Source: Bryobacterales bacterium (GTDB taxonomy: Bacteria > Acidobacteriota > Terriglobia > Bryobacterales > Bryobacteraceae). Taken from it: DNA of 6,048 nt. The position numbers and the translations under genes were made by a program. The DNA lies in assembly GCA_003164075.1 (NCBI GenBank), contig PLRZ01000603.1, forward strand, positions 7,971 to 14,018, read 5' to 3'. Shown here in pieces: positions 1 to 6,048 of this stretch (the first letter of the stretch is position 1; each line of letters starts with the position of its first letter). The notes beneath the pieces were generated by a model. That model was not told the origin of the DNA, searched no databases, and worked only from the letters and a program-made list of their open reading frames with translations.

Positions 1-1
1 A

Positions 2-42
2 CGAAAACGGGCTCATCCCAAATTTCACGACATCAGGAGTTC
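2..42 (+). repeat. Left copy of a 41-bp inverted repeat at the window ends
   Basis: This stretch matches the reverse complement of 6008-6048 at 37 of 41 positions. The outer 19 bp (2-20) and the inner 11 bp (32-42) are identical. The four differences, at 21, 25, 27 and 31, are all transitions. The similarity falls away inside position 42, while the outer side runs into the window edge, so the full repeat is probably longer. It contains an AGGAG at 35-39 pointing toward the first gene. No recombinase lies between the copies, so a dispersed intergenic repeat is more likely than the end of a transposon. Confidence 0.85.
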
Positions 43-65
43 GGAGCCTGTGGAGTTATTCTTGC

Positions 66-1028
66 GTGCTTCTGCTCGCGATGGCAGCCGGCGCCGCGAC
101 GCGGCCCCATTACGGCGGCACGTTGCGCGTCGAAATGCATCAGGCTCCGCCTTCGCCCGAAGTGTTTGGCGTGCCGCAAGGGTTCGTCTTGACGAGTTGG
201 GAGGCCGGACGTCGCGCCGTTTTCGCGGCCGACGAAAACGCGCCGGGAGGCCGGCCATTCCTGGACGCCGTGGAGATTCAGATGGCACGTTCCCTGCGCG
301 ATCAATCGGTCGACCTGGAGCTCGGCAAAGCCGACATCGTGGAACTCAGCCCGGCTGAACTGCGCAGGCAGATGGCGGGCCGAAAGGTCTGGTCGTCTTC
401 CCCGGTGCGATTGATGGCGCTAGCATTCGGGCCGCGCATCGCCGACGCCCGCGTGCGCGAGGCTCTGGCACTGGCCGTGGACCGCACCGCCATCCACAGC
501 GTCCTGCTGCAAAAGCAGGGCGAGATTTCGGGAGCGCTGTTGCCGCAGTGGCTCACGGGATACGCCTTCCTGTTCGGGGCCGCGGCCGATGTCGCCAGAG
601 CACAGTCGCTGGTGGCCGGATTGTCGCCCGCGGATCGGACCCTTTCCCTGGCAGCGGAGGATGCCGCCAACCGTGGCATCGCCGACCGCATCCAATTGAA
701 TGCCCGCGACGCCCACCTGATGGTTTCGGTGGTGCCTTCGAGCGGGATCGCCGACGTACGGCTGGTGGAAGCGCGGATCGCGTTTGCCGATGCGCCGCAC
801 GCCCTGGCCAGTGTCGCGGTGGCGTTCGGCCTGCCCGAACCACCGGCCGCCCGCAGCCCCGAGGAGCAACACGCCGCCGAACGCGCGCTGCTCGACGGCT
901 TCCGCGTGATTCCACTGTTCCATCTGCCGGACGTTTATGGAGCCGGGCCGCGCGTCCAGGGCGGGCCGGTCATCTCGCCGCTGGGCGAGTGGCGCTTCGA
1001 CAGCCTGTGGGTGGAAGACCGGCCATGA
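66..1028 (+). CDS. Shortened family 5 extracellular solute-binding protein (SBP_bac_5-like)
   Basis: Probable exported binding protein of the peptide/nickel ABC-transporter type. From GTG 66 it has 320 residues, against roughly 500 or more in the family. Residues 1-11 are a short hydrophobic, alanine-rich signal-like stretch, followed by RPHYGGTLRVEM (13-24), the usual N-terminal motif. Residues 39-71 match the family segment of type 'W..G......N..GGRP.LD.VE', and DARVREALALAVDR (127-140) is the family hallmark. VIPLFH (281-286) matches the usual C-terminal part. The roughly 130-150 residues normally between the GGTL motif and the W..G segment are missing, and the second lobe is thin, so transport function is uncertain. 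GTG 66 has GGAG at 52-55, 10 nt upstream. The frame stays open to the left edge, and CTG 48 would give a longer signal peptide; a 5' part outside the window cannot be excluded. Its stop overlaps the kinase start, implying translational coupling. Confidence 0.75.
   Translation: MLLLAMAAGAATRPHYGGTLRVEMHQAPPSPEVFGVPQGFVLTSWEAGRRAVFAADENAPGGRPFLDAVEIQMARSLRDQSVDLELGKADIVELSPAELRRQMAGRKVWSSSPVRLMALAFGPRIADARVREALALAVDRTAIHSVLLQKQGEISGALLPQWLTGYAFLFGAAADVARAQSLVAGLSPADRTLSLAAEDAANRGIADRIQLNARDAHLMVSVVPSSGIADVRLVEARIAFADAPHALASVAVAFGLPEPPAARSPEEQHAAERALLDGFRVIPLFHLPDVYGAGPRVQGGPVISPLGEWRFDSLWVEDRP
283..297 (+). promoter_or_regulatory. Candidate sigma-54 (-24/-12) promoter inside the first gene
   Basis: The bases TGGCACG (283-289), four bases, then CTGC (294-297) match the consensus TGGCACG-N4-TTGC in all but one position. 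The invariant GG (284-285) and GC (296-297) are exactly 10 nt apart. It points toward the kinase and regulator genes, the latter encoding a sigma-54 activator, so autoregulation is conceivable. It lies inside coding sequence, about 700 bp before the kinase start, and one such match in 6 kb could be chance. Confidence 0.3.
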
Positions 1029-2764
1029 TGTTCCGCACGCGTCTGCTGCTGATCTTCGCGGTCGCCGTGGCTGCCGCGGTTGGCAGTGTGGAATTGGTGG
1101 TTTCCGGGCGTGCGCGGCAAGCTTTCGAGAACATGGAAGCGCGCCGCGTGAACGCCATCGTGGCGCAGTTCGACAAGGAGTTCCGGCGCCGCGGAGACGA
1201 GATTGTCCGCACCGTGGAAGGCATCGCGGCCTCCACCACAGCCGCCGAAATCGCGATTTCCCCGGACCCCGAGAAGTACTCGCTCGAGGGTGGCGCCCTA
1301 GCCGCCACAAACCGGCTCGACCTGTTGGAACTGGTGGCCGGCGACGGCGCCATCGTCTCTTCCGCGCAGTGGCCGGCGCGGTTCTCATACAAAGAAGAGT
1401 GGCTGCCGAGCGAGCCCGACTGGCCATCGCGCCCCGCCTTCCTCAAGCGCGAAGAACTGCCGGACGCCGTGACCCTGGCGCTGGTGGCGGTGCGCACGGC
1501 GGCGGTCGGCGACATGAAGCTGTACGTCGCCGGCGGCCGCGTCCTGGATAGCGAATTCATCGCTTCGCTGGTGCCGCCGCAGGGGATGCGGGTGCTGCTC
1601 TATCGCAACTTGGCGCCGGCCTTCGCGCCCGCGGAGTTGATCGATGCATCGGGCCCGATTGCCTCGGCCACACTCCTTCGGCCGCTGGTCGAGCAGGTGG
1701 AAAAGCAGGGGAGCGACGGGCTCCGCACCATCGGCCGCGGCGCTTCGGCGGAGACGTTTCACGCGCTGCCGCTCAAGGGCCGCGAGAATGACGTGCTGGG
1801 CGTGCTGCTGATCGGCAGTACGCGGCGCGATCTGGTGGAACTGGAAGCCTCTATGCTGAGGACCGCCGTAGTGGTGGCGGTCAGCGGCATCCTGATGGCG
1901 ATCGTGTTGAGTTGGTGGGCCACGGCGCGCATCACGCGGCCGGTGCAGCGCCTCGCGGAAAGCGCCGGACGCGTGGCCGCCGGCGACTGGGGCGCGACGG
2001 TGGAAGTGGCCAGCAAAGACGAGATCGGCCAACTCGCGCGGGCTTTCAATCGCATGACTCACGAATTGGTGGAGCAGCGCGAGCGCCTGGTGCAGGCGGA
2101 GCGCGTAGCGGCGTGGCGCGAACTGGCGCGGAGGCTGGCGCACGAGTTGAAGAATCCGCTGTTCCCGCTGCAGATCACCGTGGAGAACATGCAGCGGGCG
2201 CGCGACAAGTTCCCCGAGCAGTTCGACGAAGTCTTTCGCGAAGGCACGTCGACCCTGCTGGCGGAACTCTCGAATCTGAAGCAGATCATCGGGCGGTTCA
2301 GCGATTTTGCCAAGATGCCAGCGCCTGAGATACAGCCCGTGAACTTCAACGAACTGGTAACGGAGACCATGCGGCTGTTCGAAGCGCAGCTCTCCAAGGC
2401 GCGGATTTCCGCGTCGGTGCGACCCGATCCGAAGCTGCCGCTGGTGCACGCCGATGCGGAACAGATGACGCGCGTGCTGCGAAATCTGGTCCTCAATGCG
2501 GTGGACGCCATGCCCCAGGGCGGCACGCTGACGGTGCGCACCATCGCGATGGGCGCGGGTGTGCGGCTGGAGGTGTCGGACACCGGGCAGGGGCTCACGC
2601 CGGAGGAATGCGAGCGGCTTTTTACCCCGTACTACACGACCAAGACGCACGGCACGGGGCTGGGCCTCGCGATCGTGCAATCGGTGGTGAGCGATCACAA
2701 AGGGCGGATCGCGGTGGAGAGCGAGAAGGGCAAAGGGACTACGTTTCGAATTGACCTGGGGTAA
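1025..2764 (+). CDS. NtrY-like membrane sensor histidine kinase
   Basis: Sensor kinase of 579 residues that autophosphorylates on histidine and passes the phosphate to the regulator encoded next. Transmembrane segments lie at about 6-27 and 281-298, with a periplasmic region of about 250 residues between them; the part reading LDLLELVAGDGAIVSSAQWP is Cache/PAS-like in style, an inference. A HAMP domain (about 300-352) follows, then the dimerisation helix with RLAHELKNP, phosphoacceptor His373; E374 and N377 fit the ExxN phosphatase motif. The ATPase domain shows N491 (N box), DTGQGL (519-524, G1), FTPYYTTK (F box) and GTGLGL (543-548, G2), so it looks fully active. The H-box neighbourhood (AWRELARRLAHELKNPL) is of NtrY type, but the cytoplasmic PAS domain of classic NtrY is absent. 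The start is ATG 1025, overlapping the upstream stop as ATGA, with a weak GGAAG at 1013-1017; ATG 1028 is an alternative. The frame is open further upstream to 548, but that part is a shadow of the first gene. Confidence 0.93.
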   Translation: MMFRTRLLLIFAVAVAAAVGSVELVVSGRARQAFENMEARRVNAIVAQFDKEFRRRGDEIVRTVEGIAASTTAAEIAISPDPEKYSLEGGALAATNRLDLLELVAGDGAIVSSAQWPARFSYKEEWLPSEPDWPSRPAFLKREELPDAVTLALVAVRTAAVGDMKLYVAGGRVLDSEFIASLVPPQGMRVLLYRNLAPAFAPAELIDASGPIASATLLRPLVEQVEKQGSDGLRTIGRGASAETFHALPLKGRENDVLGVLLIGSTRRDLVELEASMLRTAVVVAVSGILMAIVLSWWATARITRPVQRLAESAGRVAAGDWGATVEVASKDEIGQLARAFNRMTHELVEQRERLVQAERVAAWRELARRLAHELKNPLFPLQITVENMQRARDKFPEQFDEVFREGTSTLLAELSNLKQIIGRFSDFAKMPAPEIQPVNFNELVTETMRLFEAQLSKARISASVRPDPKLPLVHADAEQMTRVLRNLVLNAVDAMPQGGTLTVRTIAMGAGVRLEVSDTGQGLTPEECERLFTPYYTTKTHGTGLGLAIVQSVVSDHKGRIAVESEKGKGTTFRIDLG

Positions 2765-2772
2765 CCTCAAAT

Positions 2773-4164
2773 TTGGCACACCTACTAATAGTCGATGACG
2801 ATGCCAGCACGCTGGCCTCCCTGGCGCGGGCCTTCCGCCTGGCAGGGCACGAGGCCACGGTCTGCGATAACGCCAACCGCGCGCTGGAACTCGTCAAGTC
2901 GCAGGCGTTCGACATGATGCTCTCCGACGTGGTGATGCCCGGCAAGGACGGCATCGCGCTGCTGGAAGAACTGCGCAATCTGGGCATCATGCTCCCGGTG
3001 GTGATGATCTCCGGGCAGGCCAATATCGAAATGGCCGTTCGTGCCACGCGCCTCGGCGCGGCGGATTTCCTGGAGAAGCCGCTTTCCACCGACAAACTCC
3101 TGCTCACTGTCGATAACGTCCTCAAGCTCAAACGGCTGGAGGAAGAAAATCGCGAACTGCGCCAGCGCGTCGGCAAGCACGAGATCGTACACTCGGGCGA
3201 GGCCATGCGGCGCGTGATGGCGCAGGTGGACCGCGTGGCCGCCAGCGAAGCGCGCGTCTGCATCCTGGGCGAGACCGGGACCGGCAAGGAGTTGATTGCC
3301 CGTGCGCTGCACCAGCGCAGTCCGCGGCACGCCGGTCCGTTCATTACGTTGAACTGCGCCGCGGTGCCCGGTGAACTGATCGAATCGGACCTGTTCGGGC
3401 ATGAGAAAGGAAGTTTCACCGGCGCGGCCACCCGCCATGTCGGCAAATTCGAGCAGGCCAACAAGGGCACGCTCTTCCTGGACGAAATCGGCGACATGCC
3501 TATGGTGATGCAGGCCAAACTCCTGCGCGTGCTGGAGGAACGGCAGGTGGAGCGCGTGGGCGGCGACCGCACCATTCCGGTGGACGTGCGAGTGATCGTC
3601 GCGACACACCGCAATCTCGACGAACTGGTGAAGAAGGGCGTGTTCCGCGAGGACCTGTACCATCGCATCTACGTCTTCCCTCTCTGGCTGCCCGGCCTGC
3701 GCGAGCGGGTGGAAGATATCCCGGCGCTGGTGACGCACTTTGCCGCACAGGTGGCGGACCAGAATGGGTGGAAGCCCAAGCCGTTCCAAGCCGGCGCCAT
3801 CGACGAACTGCAGCGGTACGCGTGGCCCGGAAATGTGCGCGAACTGCGCAATGTGGTGGAGCGGCTGCTGCTGTTGGCCGATGGCCCGGTGGATGCGGCC
3901 ACGGTGCGGCTGGCGCTGCCGGCCGGTTCGGACGAGCCCCGTTCGGCGCAGGCGGCCGGACTGCCGCCCGTCAGGGGAACTCTGGCACAGCGGGTGGACA
4001 CTTTCGAACGCGAGCAGCTTCTGGCCGAACTCAAGCTGCACAATCAGCGCATGACCGACACCGCCAAGGCGTTGGGGCTGGAGCGCAGCCATCTTTATAA
4101 GAAGTGCCAGGCGCTGGGGATCGACCTGCGCGCGTTGCGCCGCGGAGGGGAAGCCGTTTCGTAA
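2773..4164 (+). CDS. NtrX-like sigma-54-dependent response regulator
   Basis: Two-component transcriptional activator of 463 residues, partner of the kinase 8 bp upstream. The receiver domain (about 3-118) has the acidic pocket D8/D9/D10, phosphoacceptor D52, switch residue S80 and K102. Its segment QANIEMAVRATRLGAADF is strongly NtrX-like. A charged linker helix (about 117-135) leads to the AAA+ domain with Walker A GETGTGKE (166-173), the sigma-54 contact loop GSFTGA (213-218, serine in place of the commoner alanine) and Walker B LFLDEIG (234-240). A Fis-type helix-turn-helix ends the protein (about 410-453, including RSHLYKKCQALGI). All parts needed to drive sigma-54 promoters are present. 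The start is TTG 2773: an in-frame stop at 2752-2754 excludes earlier starts, and any later Met would remove the receiver core. The ribosome-binding site is poor (GGGG at 2758-2761, 11 nt away), so coupling to the kinase is likely. Nitrogen regulation should not be assumed from the name; targets are unknown. Confidence 0.93.
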   Translation: MAHLLIVDDDASTLASLARAFRLAGHEATVCDNANRALELVKSQAFDMMLSDVVMPGKDGIALLEELRNLGIMLPVVMISGQANIEMAVRATRLGAADFLEKPLSTDKLLLTVDNVLKLKRLEEENRELRQRVGKHEIVHSGEAMRRVMAQVDRVAASEARVCILGETGTGKELIARALHQRSPRHAGPFITLNCAAVPGELIESDLFGHEKGSFTGAATRHVGKFEQANKGTLFLDEIGDMPMVMQAKLLRVLEERQVERVGGDRTIPVDVRVIVATHRNLDELVKKGVFREDLYHRIYVFPLWLPGLRERVEDIPALVTHFAAQVADQNGWKPKPFQAGAIDELQRYAWPGNVRELRNVVERLLLLADGPVDAATVRLALPAGSDEPRSAQAAGLPPVRGTLAQRVDTFEREQLLAELKLHNQRMTDTAKALGLERSHLYKKCQALGIDLRALRRGGEAVS

Positions 4165-4194
4165 ACGACCTCACACTCCAACGACGCCCCGCGT

Positions 4195-4211
4195 GCTACT
4201 TTCGGAGTAGC
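4195..4211 (+). promoter_or_regulatory. Hairpin covering the sppA ribosome-binding site
   Basis: GCTACT (4195-4200) pairs perfectly with AGTAGC (4206-4211) around the loop TTCGG, in which T4201 and G4205 could add a wobble pair. The Shine-Dalgarno sequence GGAG (4204-4207) of sppA lies half in the loop and half in the stem, and ATG 4213 follows one base after the hairpin. There is no T-run, so it is not a terminator. It could limit or tune translation of sppA, for example with temperature or ribosome traffic from upstream. The structure is read from sequence only. Confidence 0.5.
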
Positions 4212-4212
4212 T

Positions 4213-5937
4213 ATGGGCAAGTTCTTGCTAGGCATCGCGACCGGCTTCTTGCTGGTCTTCCTGACTGTGGTGCTGCTGTTCTTCGCGGCCCTGCGATTTC
4301 GCGAGAAGCCGCCCACGATCGCGGCCAACTCCGTGCTGGTGCTCCGGCTGGAGGGCGAAATCCCTGAAAGGCCGCCCGTGGAACTCCCGGCATTATTGGG
4401 AGGCGACGGGCCGCGGATCACCGTGCCGGGCGTCTGGATGACCCTGAAGAAAGCCGCGGCGGATAGCAACATCAAGGCCATCGTGCTGCTGCCGGAGAAC
4501 CTCGCCGGCGGCTGGGCCAAGCTTGAGGAGCTGCGCGCCGACCTGGAACTCTTCCGCAAATCCGGCAAGCCCGTCTACGCCTACCTGCGCACGCCCGGAT
4601 CGCGCGAGTACTACCTGGCGACGGCGGCCGACCGCATCTACCTCGGACAGTCGGACCAACTCATGCTCAAAGGACTGCGCGCGGAGCTGATGTATTTCAA
4701 GAAGAGCCTCGATAAGCTCGGCGTCGATGTGCAGGTGGAGCACGCCGGCAAGTACAAAGACTTCGGCGACATGTTCACACGCTCGGACATGAGCCCCGAG
4801 ACGCATGAAGTGATCGGCGGCCTGGTGGACGATCTTTACGGCAACCTGGTGGAACACATCGCCGCCGGCCGCAAGAAGACCGCCGCCGACGTGCGCGCCA
4901 TCGTCGACCAGGGCCCGTTCACGGCCACACAGGCGCAGAAGGCCGGGCTGGTCGATTCGCTCCAGTACGAAGACCAGATGTGGAGCGAGTTGAAAGACAA
5001 GCTGCATGGCGGCGAACCGCACCGTGTCGCCATGGACGACTATCTGAAAGTGCCGCTCGACGCCGTGGGTCTCGAAGGCAAGAGCCGCATCGCCATGCTG
5101 GTGGCGCAGGGCGACATCGTGCGCGGCAATCCGGGCGACAACGGCGCCGATGAATCGGGCCTGACGTCGTACGGCTTCGACAAGCTGGTGCGCAGCGTCC
5201 GCAACGATTCATCCATCAAAGGCGTGGTGCTGCGCATCGATTCGCCGGGCGGCGAGGTGGTGGCCTCCGACGAGATGTGGCGCGAACTGAACCTGCTCAG
5301 CCAGAAGAAGCCGGTGGTCATCTCGATGTCGGACGTGGCGGCGTCCGGCGGATACTTTATGGCCATGACCGGCGACCCGATCGTGGCCTACCCGCAAACC
5401 GAGACGGGCTCCATCGGCGTGGTCTTCGGCAAACCCAACCTGCACGGGCTCTACGACAAGCTGGGAATCACCAAGGACGCCGTCCAGCGCGGCAAACATG
5501 CGGATATCGATTCGGACTATACTTCGCTGACACCCGACGAGCGCGAAATGCTGCGCAACGGAATCGACGAGAGCTACCGCGACTTCGTGACCAAGGTGGC
5601 GGCGGCGCGGCATCGCAAGTTCGAAGAGATCGAACCGCTGGCGCAGGGGCGGGTGTGGCTCGGCAGCCAGGCGAAGTCGAACGGCCTCGTGGACGAGCTG
5701 GGCGGACTGGACACGGCCATCGCCATGGTGAAGGCGAAAGCCAGGATTCCGGCAGCCGAGCAGGTCAACCTGGTGATGTATCCCGGACGGCGGAGCATCA
5801 TCGACGTGCTGCTGCATCGTTCCACGGACGACGCGCTGGAATCGAAGCTCGCGCGGGTATTTGGTTCCATGCCGTTCCACGCCTGGATGAAGGGCGGAAT
5901 GCTGCGCGTGATGCCGTACTGGGTGACTGTAAAGTAA
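4213..5937 (+). CDS. sppA: Signal peptide peptidase SppA, 67K type
   Basis: Membrane-anchored serine protease of family S49 that cuts up signal peptides left in the cytoplasmic membrane after secretion. At 574 residues it is of the long, two-domain type (E. coli SppA has 618). One N-terminal transmembrane anchor spans about 4-27. The first S49 domain (about 70-270) supplies the general base, Lys182 in AGKYKDFGDMF, followed by the conserved RSDMSP. The second (about 290-485) holds the oxyanion/substrate motif DSPGG and the nucleophile Ser378 in VAASGGYF. The Lys-Ser spacing of 196 residues is close to the 200 of E. coli (K209/S409), so the Ser-Lys dyad is intact. A good ribosome-binding site, GGAG at 4204-4207, lies 5 nt before ATG 4213 and supports this start. 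A 48-bp gap separates it from the regulator gene with no terminator visible, so read-through from the two-component genes is plausible. Stop TAA is at 5935-5937. Confidence 0.95.
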   Translation: MGKFLLGIATGFLLVFLTVVLLFFAALRFREKPPTIAANSVLVLRLEGEIPERPPVELPALLGGDGPRITVPGVWMTLKKAAADSNIKAIVLLPENLAGGWAKLEELRADLELFRKSGKPVYAYLRTPGSREYYLATAADRIYLGQSDQLMLKGLRAELMYFKKSLDKLGVDVQVEHAGKYKDFGDMFTRSDMSPETHEVIGGLVDDLYGNLVEHIAAGRKKTAADVRAIVDQGPFTATQAQKAGLVDSLQYEDQMWSELKDKLHGGEPHRVAMDDYLKVPLDAVGLEGKSRIAMLVAQGDIVRGNPGDNGADESGLTSYGFDKLVRSVRNDSSIKGVVLRIDSPGGEVVASDEMWRELNLLSQKKPVVISMSDVAASGGYFMAMTGDPIVAYPQTETGSIGVVFGKPNLHGLYDKLGITKDAVQRGKHADIDSDYTSLTPDEREMLRNGIDESYRDFVTKVAAARHRKFEEIEPLAQGRVWLGSQAKSNGLVDELGGLDTAIAMVKAKARIPAAEQVNLVMYPGRRSIIDVLLHRSTDDALESKLARVFGSMPFHAWMKGGMLRVMPYWVTVK

Positions 5938-5942
5938 GTGGG

Positions 5943-5960
5943 GCAGACAATCTCGGCTGC
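5943..5960. repeat. Decayed short inverted repeat downstream of sppA
   Basis: GCAGACA (5943-5949) faces CGGCTGC (5954-5960), its own reverse complement at 5 of 7 positions, with the outer GCAG/CTGC pairs intact. It directly precedes the terminator-like hairpin. The order GGGGCAGACA, GC-rich stem, T-run recalls short intergenic repeats I remember from acidobacterial and planctomycete genomes; this likeness is from memory. It may be a worn copy of such a family. Confidence 0.35.
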
Positions 5961-5985
5961 GGCCGGCTTTCCAGCCGGCTCTTTT
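5961..5985 (+). terminator. Rho-independent terminator of the operon
   Basis: GCCGGCT (5962-5968) pairs perfectly with AGCCGGC (5973-5979) around the loop TTCC, and G5961-T5980 can add a wobble pair. CTTTT (5981-5985) follows. The strong 7-bp GC stem with a short T-run, 24 bp after the sppA stop, fits the end of the transcript. The T-run is short, so termination may be partial, and the hairpin may also belong to a dispersed repeat. Confidence 0.65.
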
Positions 5986-6007
5986 CGAGACACGAACATT
6001 AAGTTCA

Positions 6008-6048
6008 GAACTCCTGATATCGCGGAATCTGGGATGAGCCCGTTTTCG
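6008..6048 (-). repeat. Right copy of the 41-bp inverted repeat
   Basis: Inverted copy of 2-42 (37 of 41 bp identical, perfect over the outer 19 bp 6030-6048). It runs to the last base of the window. Just inside it lies an 11-bp palindrome, AGTTC-A-GAACT (6002-6012), which overlaps the inner end of the repeat and is not present at the left copy. It is separated from the terminator by about 20 bp with no gene. Confidence 0.85.

Noticed and set aside
2..42. The 41-bp repeat as protein-coding sequence (in one frame two of the four differences are silent and the others are K/R and H/R)
   Set aside because: Four differences over 13 codons are too few to show selection, and the two copies lead into unrelated sequence.
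548..1024. Extension of the kinase frame upstream of ATG 1025
   Set aside because: The added residues are Arg/Gly/Pro-rich, overlap the binding-protein gene in another frame, and would bury the first transmembrane segment behind 159 meaningless residues.
1385..2779. Long open frame on the minus strand opposite the kinase gene (464 codons)
   Set aside because: It mirrors a gene with full kinase motifs; its translation is rich in His, Arg and Gln with no recognisable domain, as expected for the opposite strand of GC-rich coding DNA.
2774..2788. TGGCACA over the regulator start as a sigma-54 -24 element
   Set aside because: At the required spacing the -12 position reads AA instead of GC (2787-2788), so the invariant part is missing.
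2785..4092. Long open frame on the minus strand opposite the regulator gene (435 codons)
   Set aside because: Same reason: antisense of a clear NtrX-like gene, with low-complexity His/Gln-rich translation and no family match that I recognise.
4115..4129. GG-N10-GC near the end of the regulator gene as a sigma-54 promoter for sppA
   Set aside because: Only the invariant GG and GC fit; the rest of the -24 and -12 consensus is poor, and such spacing is common in GC-rich coding sequence.
5574..5999. Minus-strand frame of 141 codons starting with ATG just inside the right repeat, with AGGAG 11 nt before it
   Set aside because: The start signal is tempting, but the frame runs through the terminator hairpin and then opposite the conserved end of sppA, and its product has no recognisable features.

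Overview
This is a GC-rich bacterial window carrying four complete or nearly complete genes, all on the + strand and tightly packed. In order they encode a shortened family 5 (peptide/nickel-type) solute-binding protein, an NtrY-like membrane sensor histidine kinase, an NtrX-like sigma-54-dependent response regulator, and a 67K-type signal peptide peptidase SppA. There is no tRNA, rRNA, CRISPR array, transposase, integrase or phage gene. The high GC content, the NtrY/NtrX-type pair with an SppA gene behind it, and the style of the short intergenic repeats suggest an acidobacterium of the Solibacter/Bryobacter kind. That assignment rests on memory of such genomes and is an inference.

Layout: positions 2-42 hold one copy of a 41-bp repeat. 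Positions 66-1028 hold the binding-protein gene, whose reading frame stays open to the left edge, so its start is uncertain. Its stop overlaps the kinase start (1025-2764) in an ATGA junction. After 8 bp comes the regulator gene (2773-4164), which starts with TTG. A 48-bp spacer ends in a small hairpin that covers the SppA ribosome-binding site, followed by sppA (4213-5937). The last 111 bp hold a decayed stem, a terminator-like hairpin and a second, inverted copy of the 41-bp repeat that reaches the right edge.

How the genes may work together: the kinase has two membrane segments around a periplasmic sensor region of about 250 residues. It can phosphorylate the regulator, an AAA+ activator of sigma-54 RNA polymerase. 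The binding protein is coupled to the kinase rather than to visible permease genes, so it may present a ligand to the sensor. SppA degrades leftover signal peptides in the membrane; its place behind the pair, with its own ribosome-binding site, suggests co-transcription but does not prove a shared function.

Most worth a second look are the inverted repeats at the two ends, the coupling of a shortened binding protein to a kinase, the hairpin over the sppA ribosome-binding site, and a good sigma-54 promoter match inside the first gene. I see no clear-cut new defence or mobile system here; the genes belong to known families.
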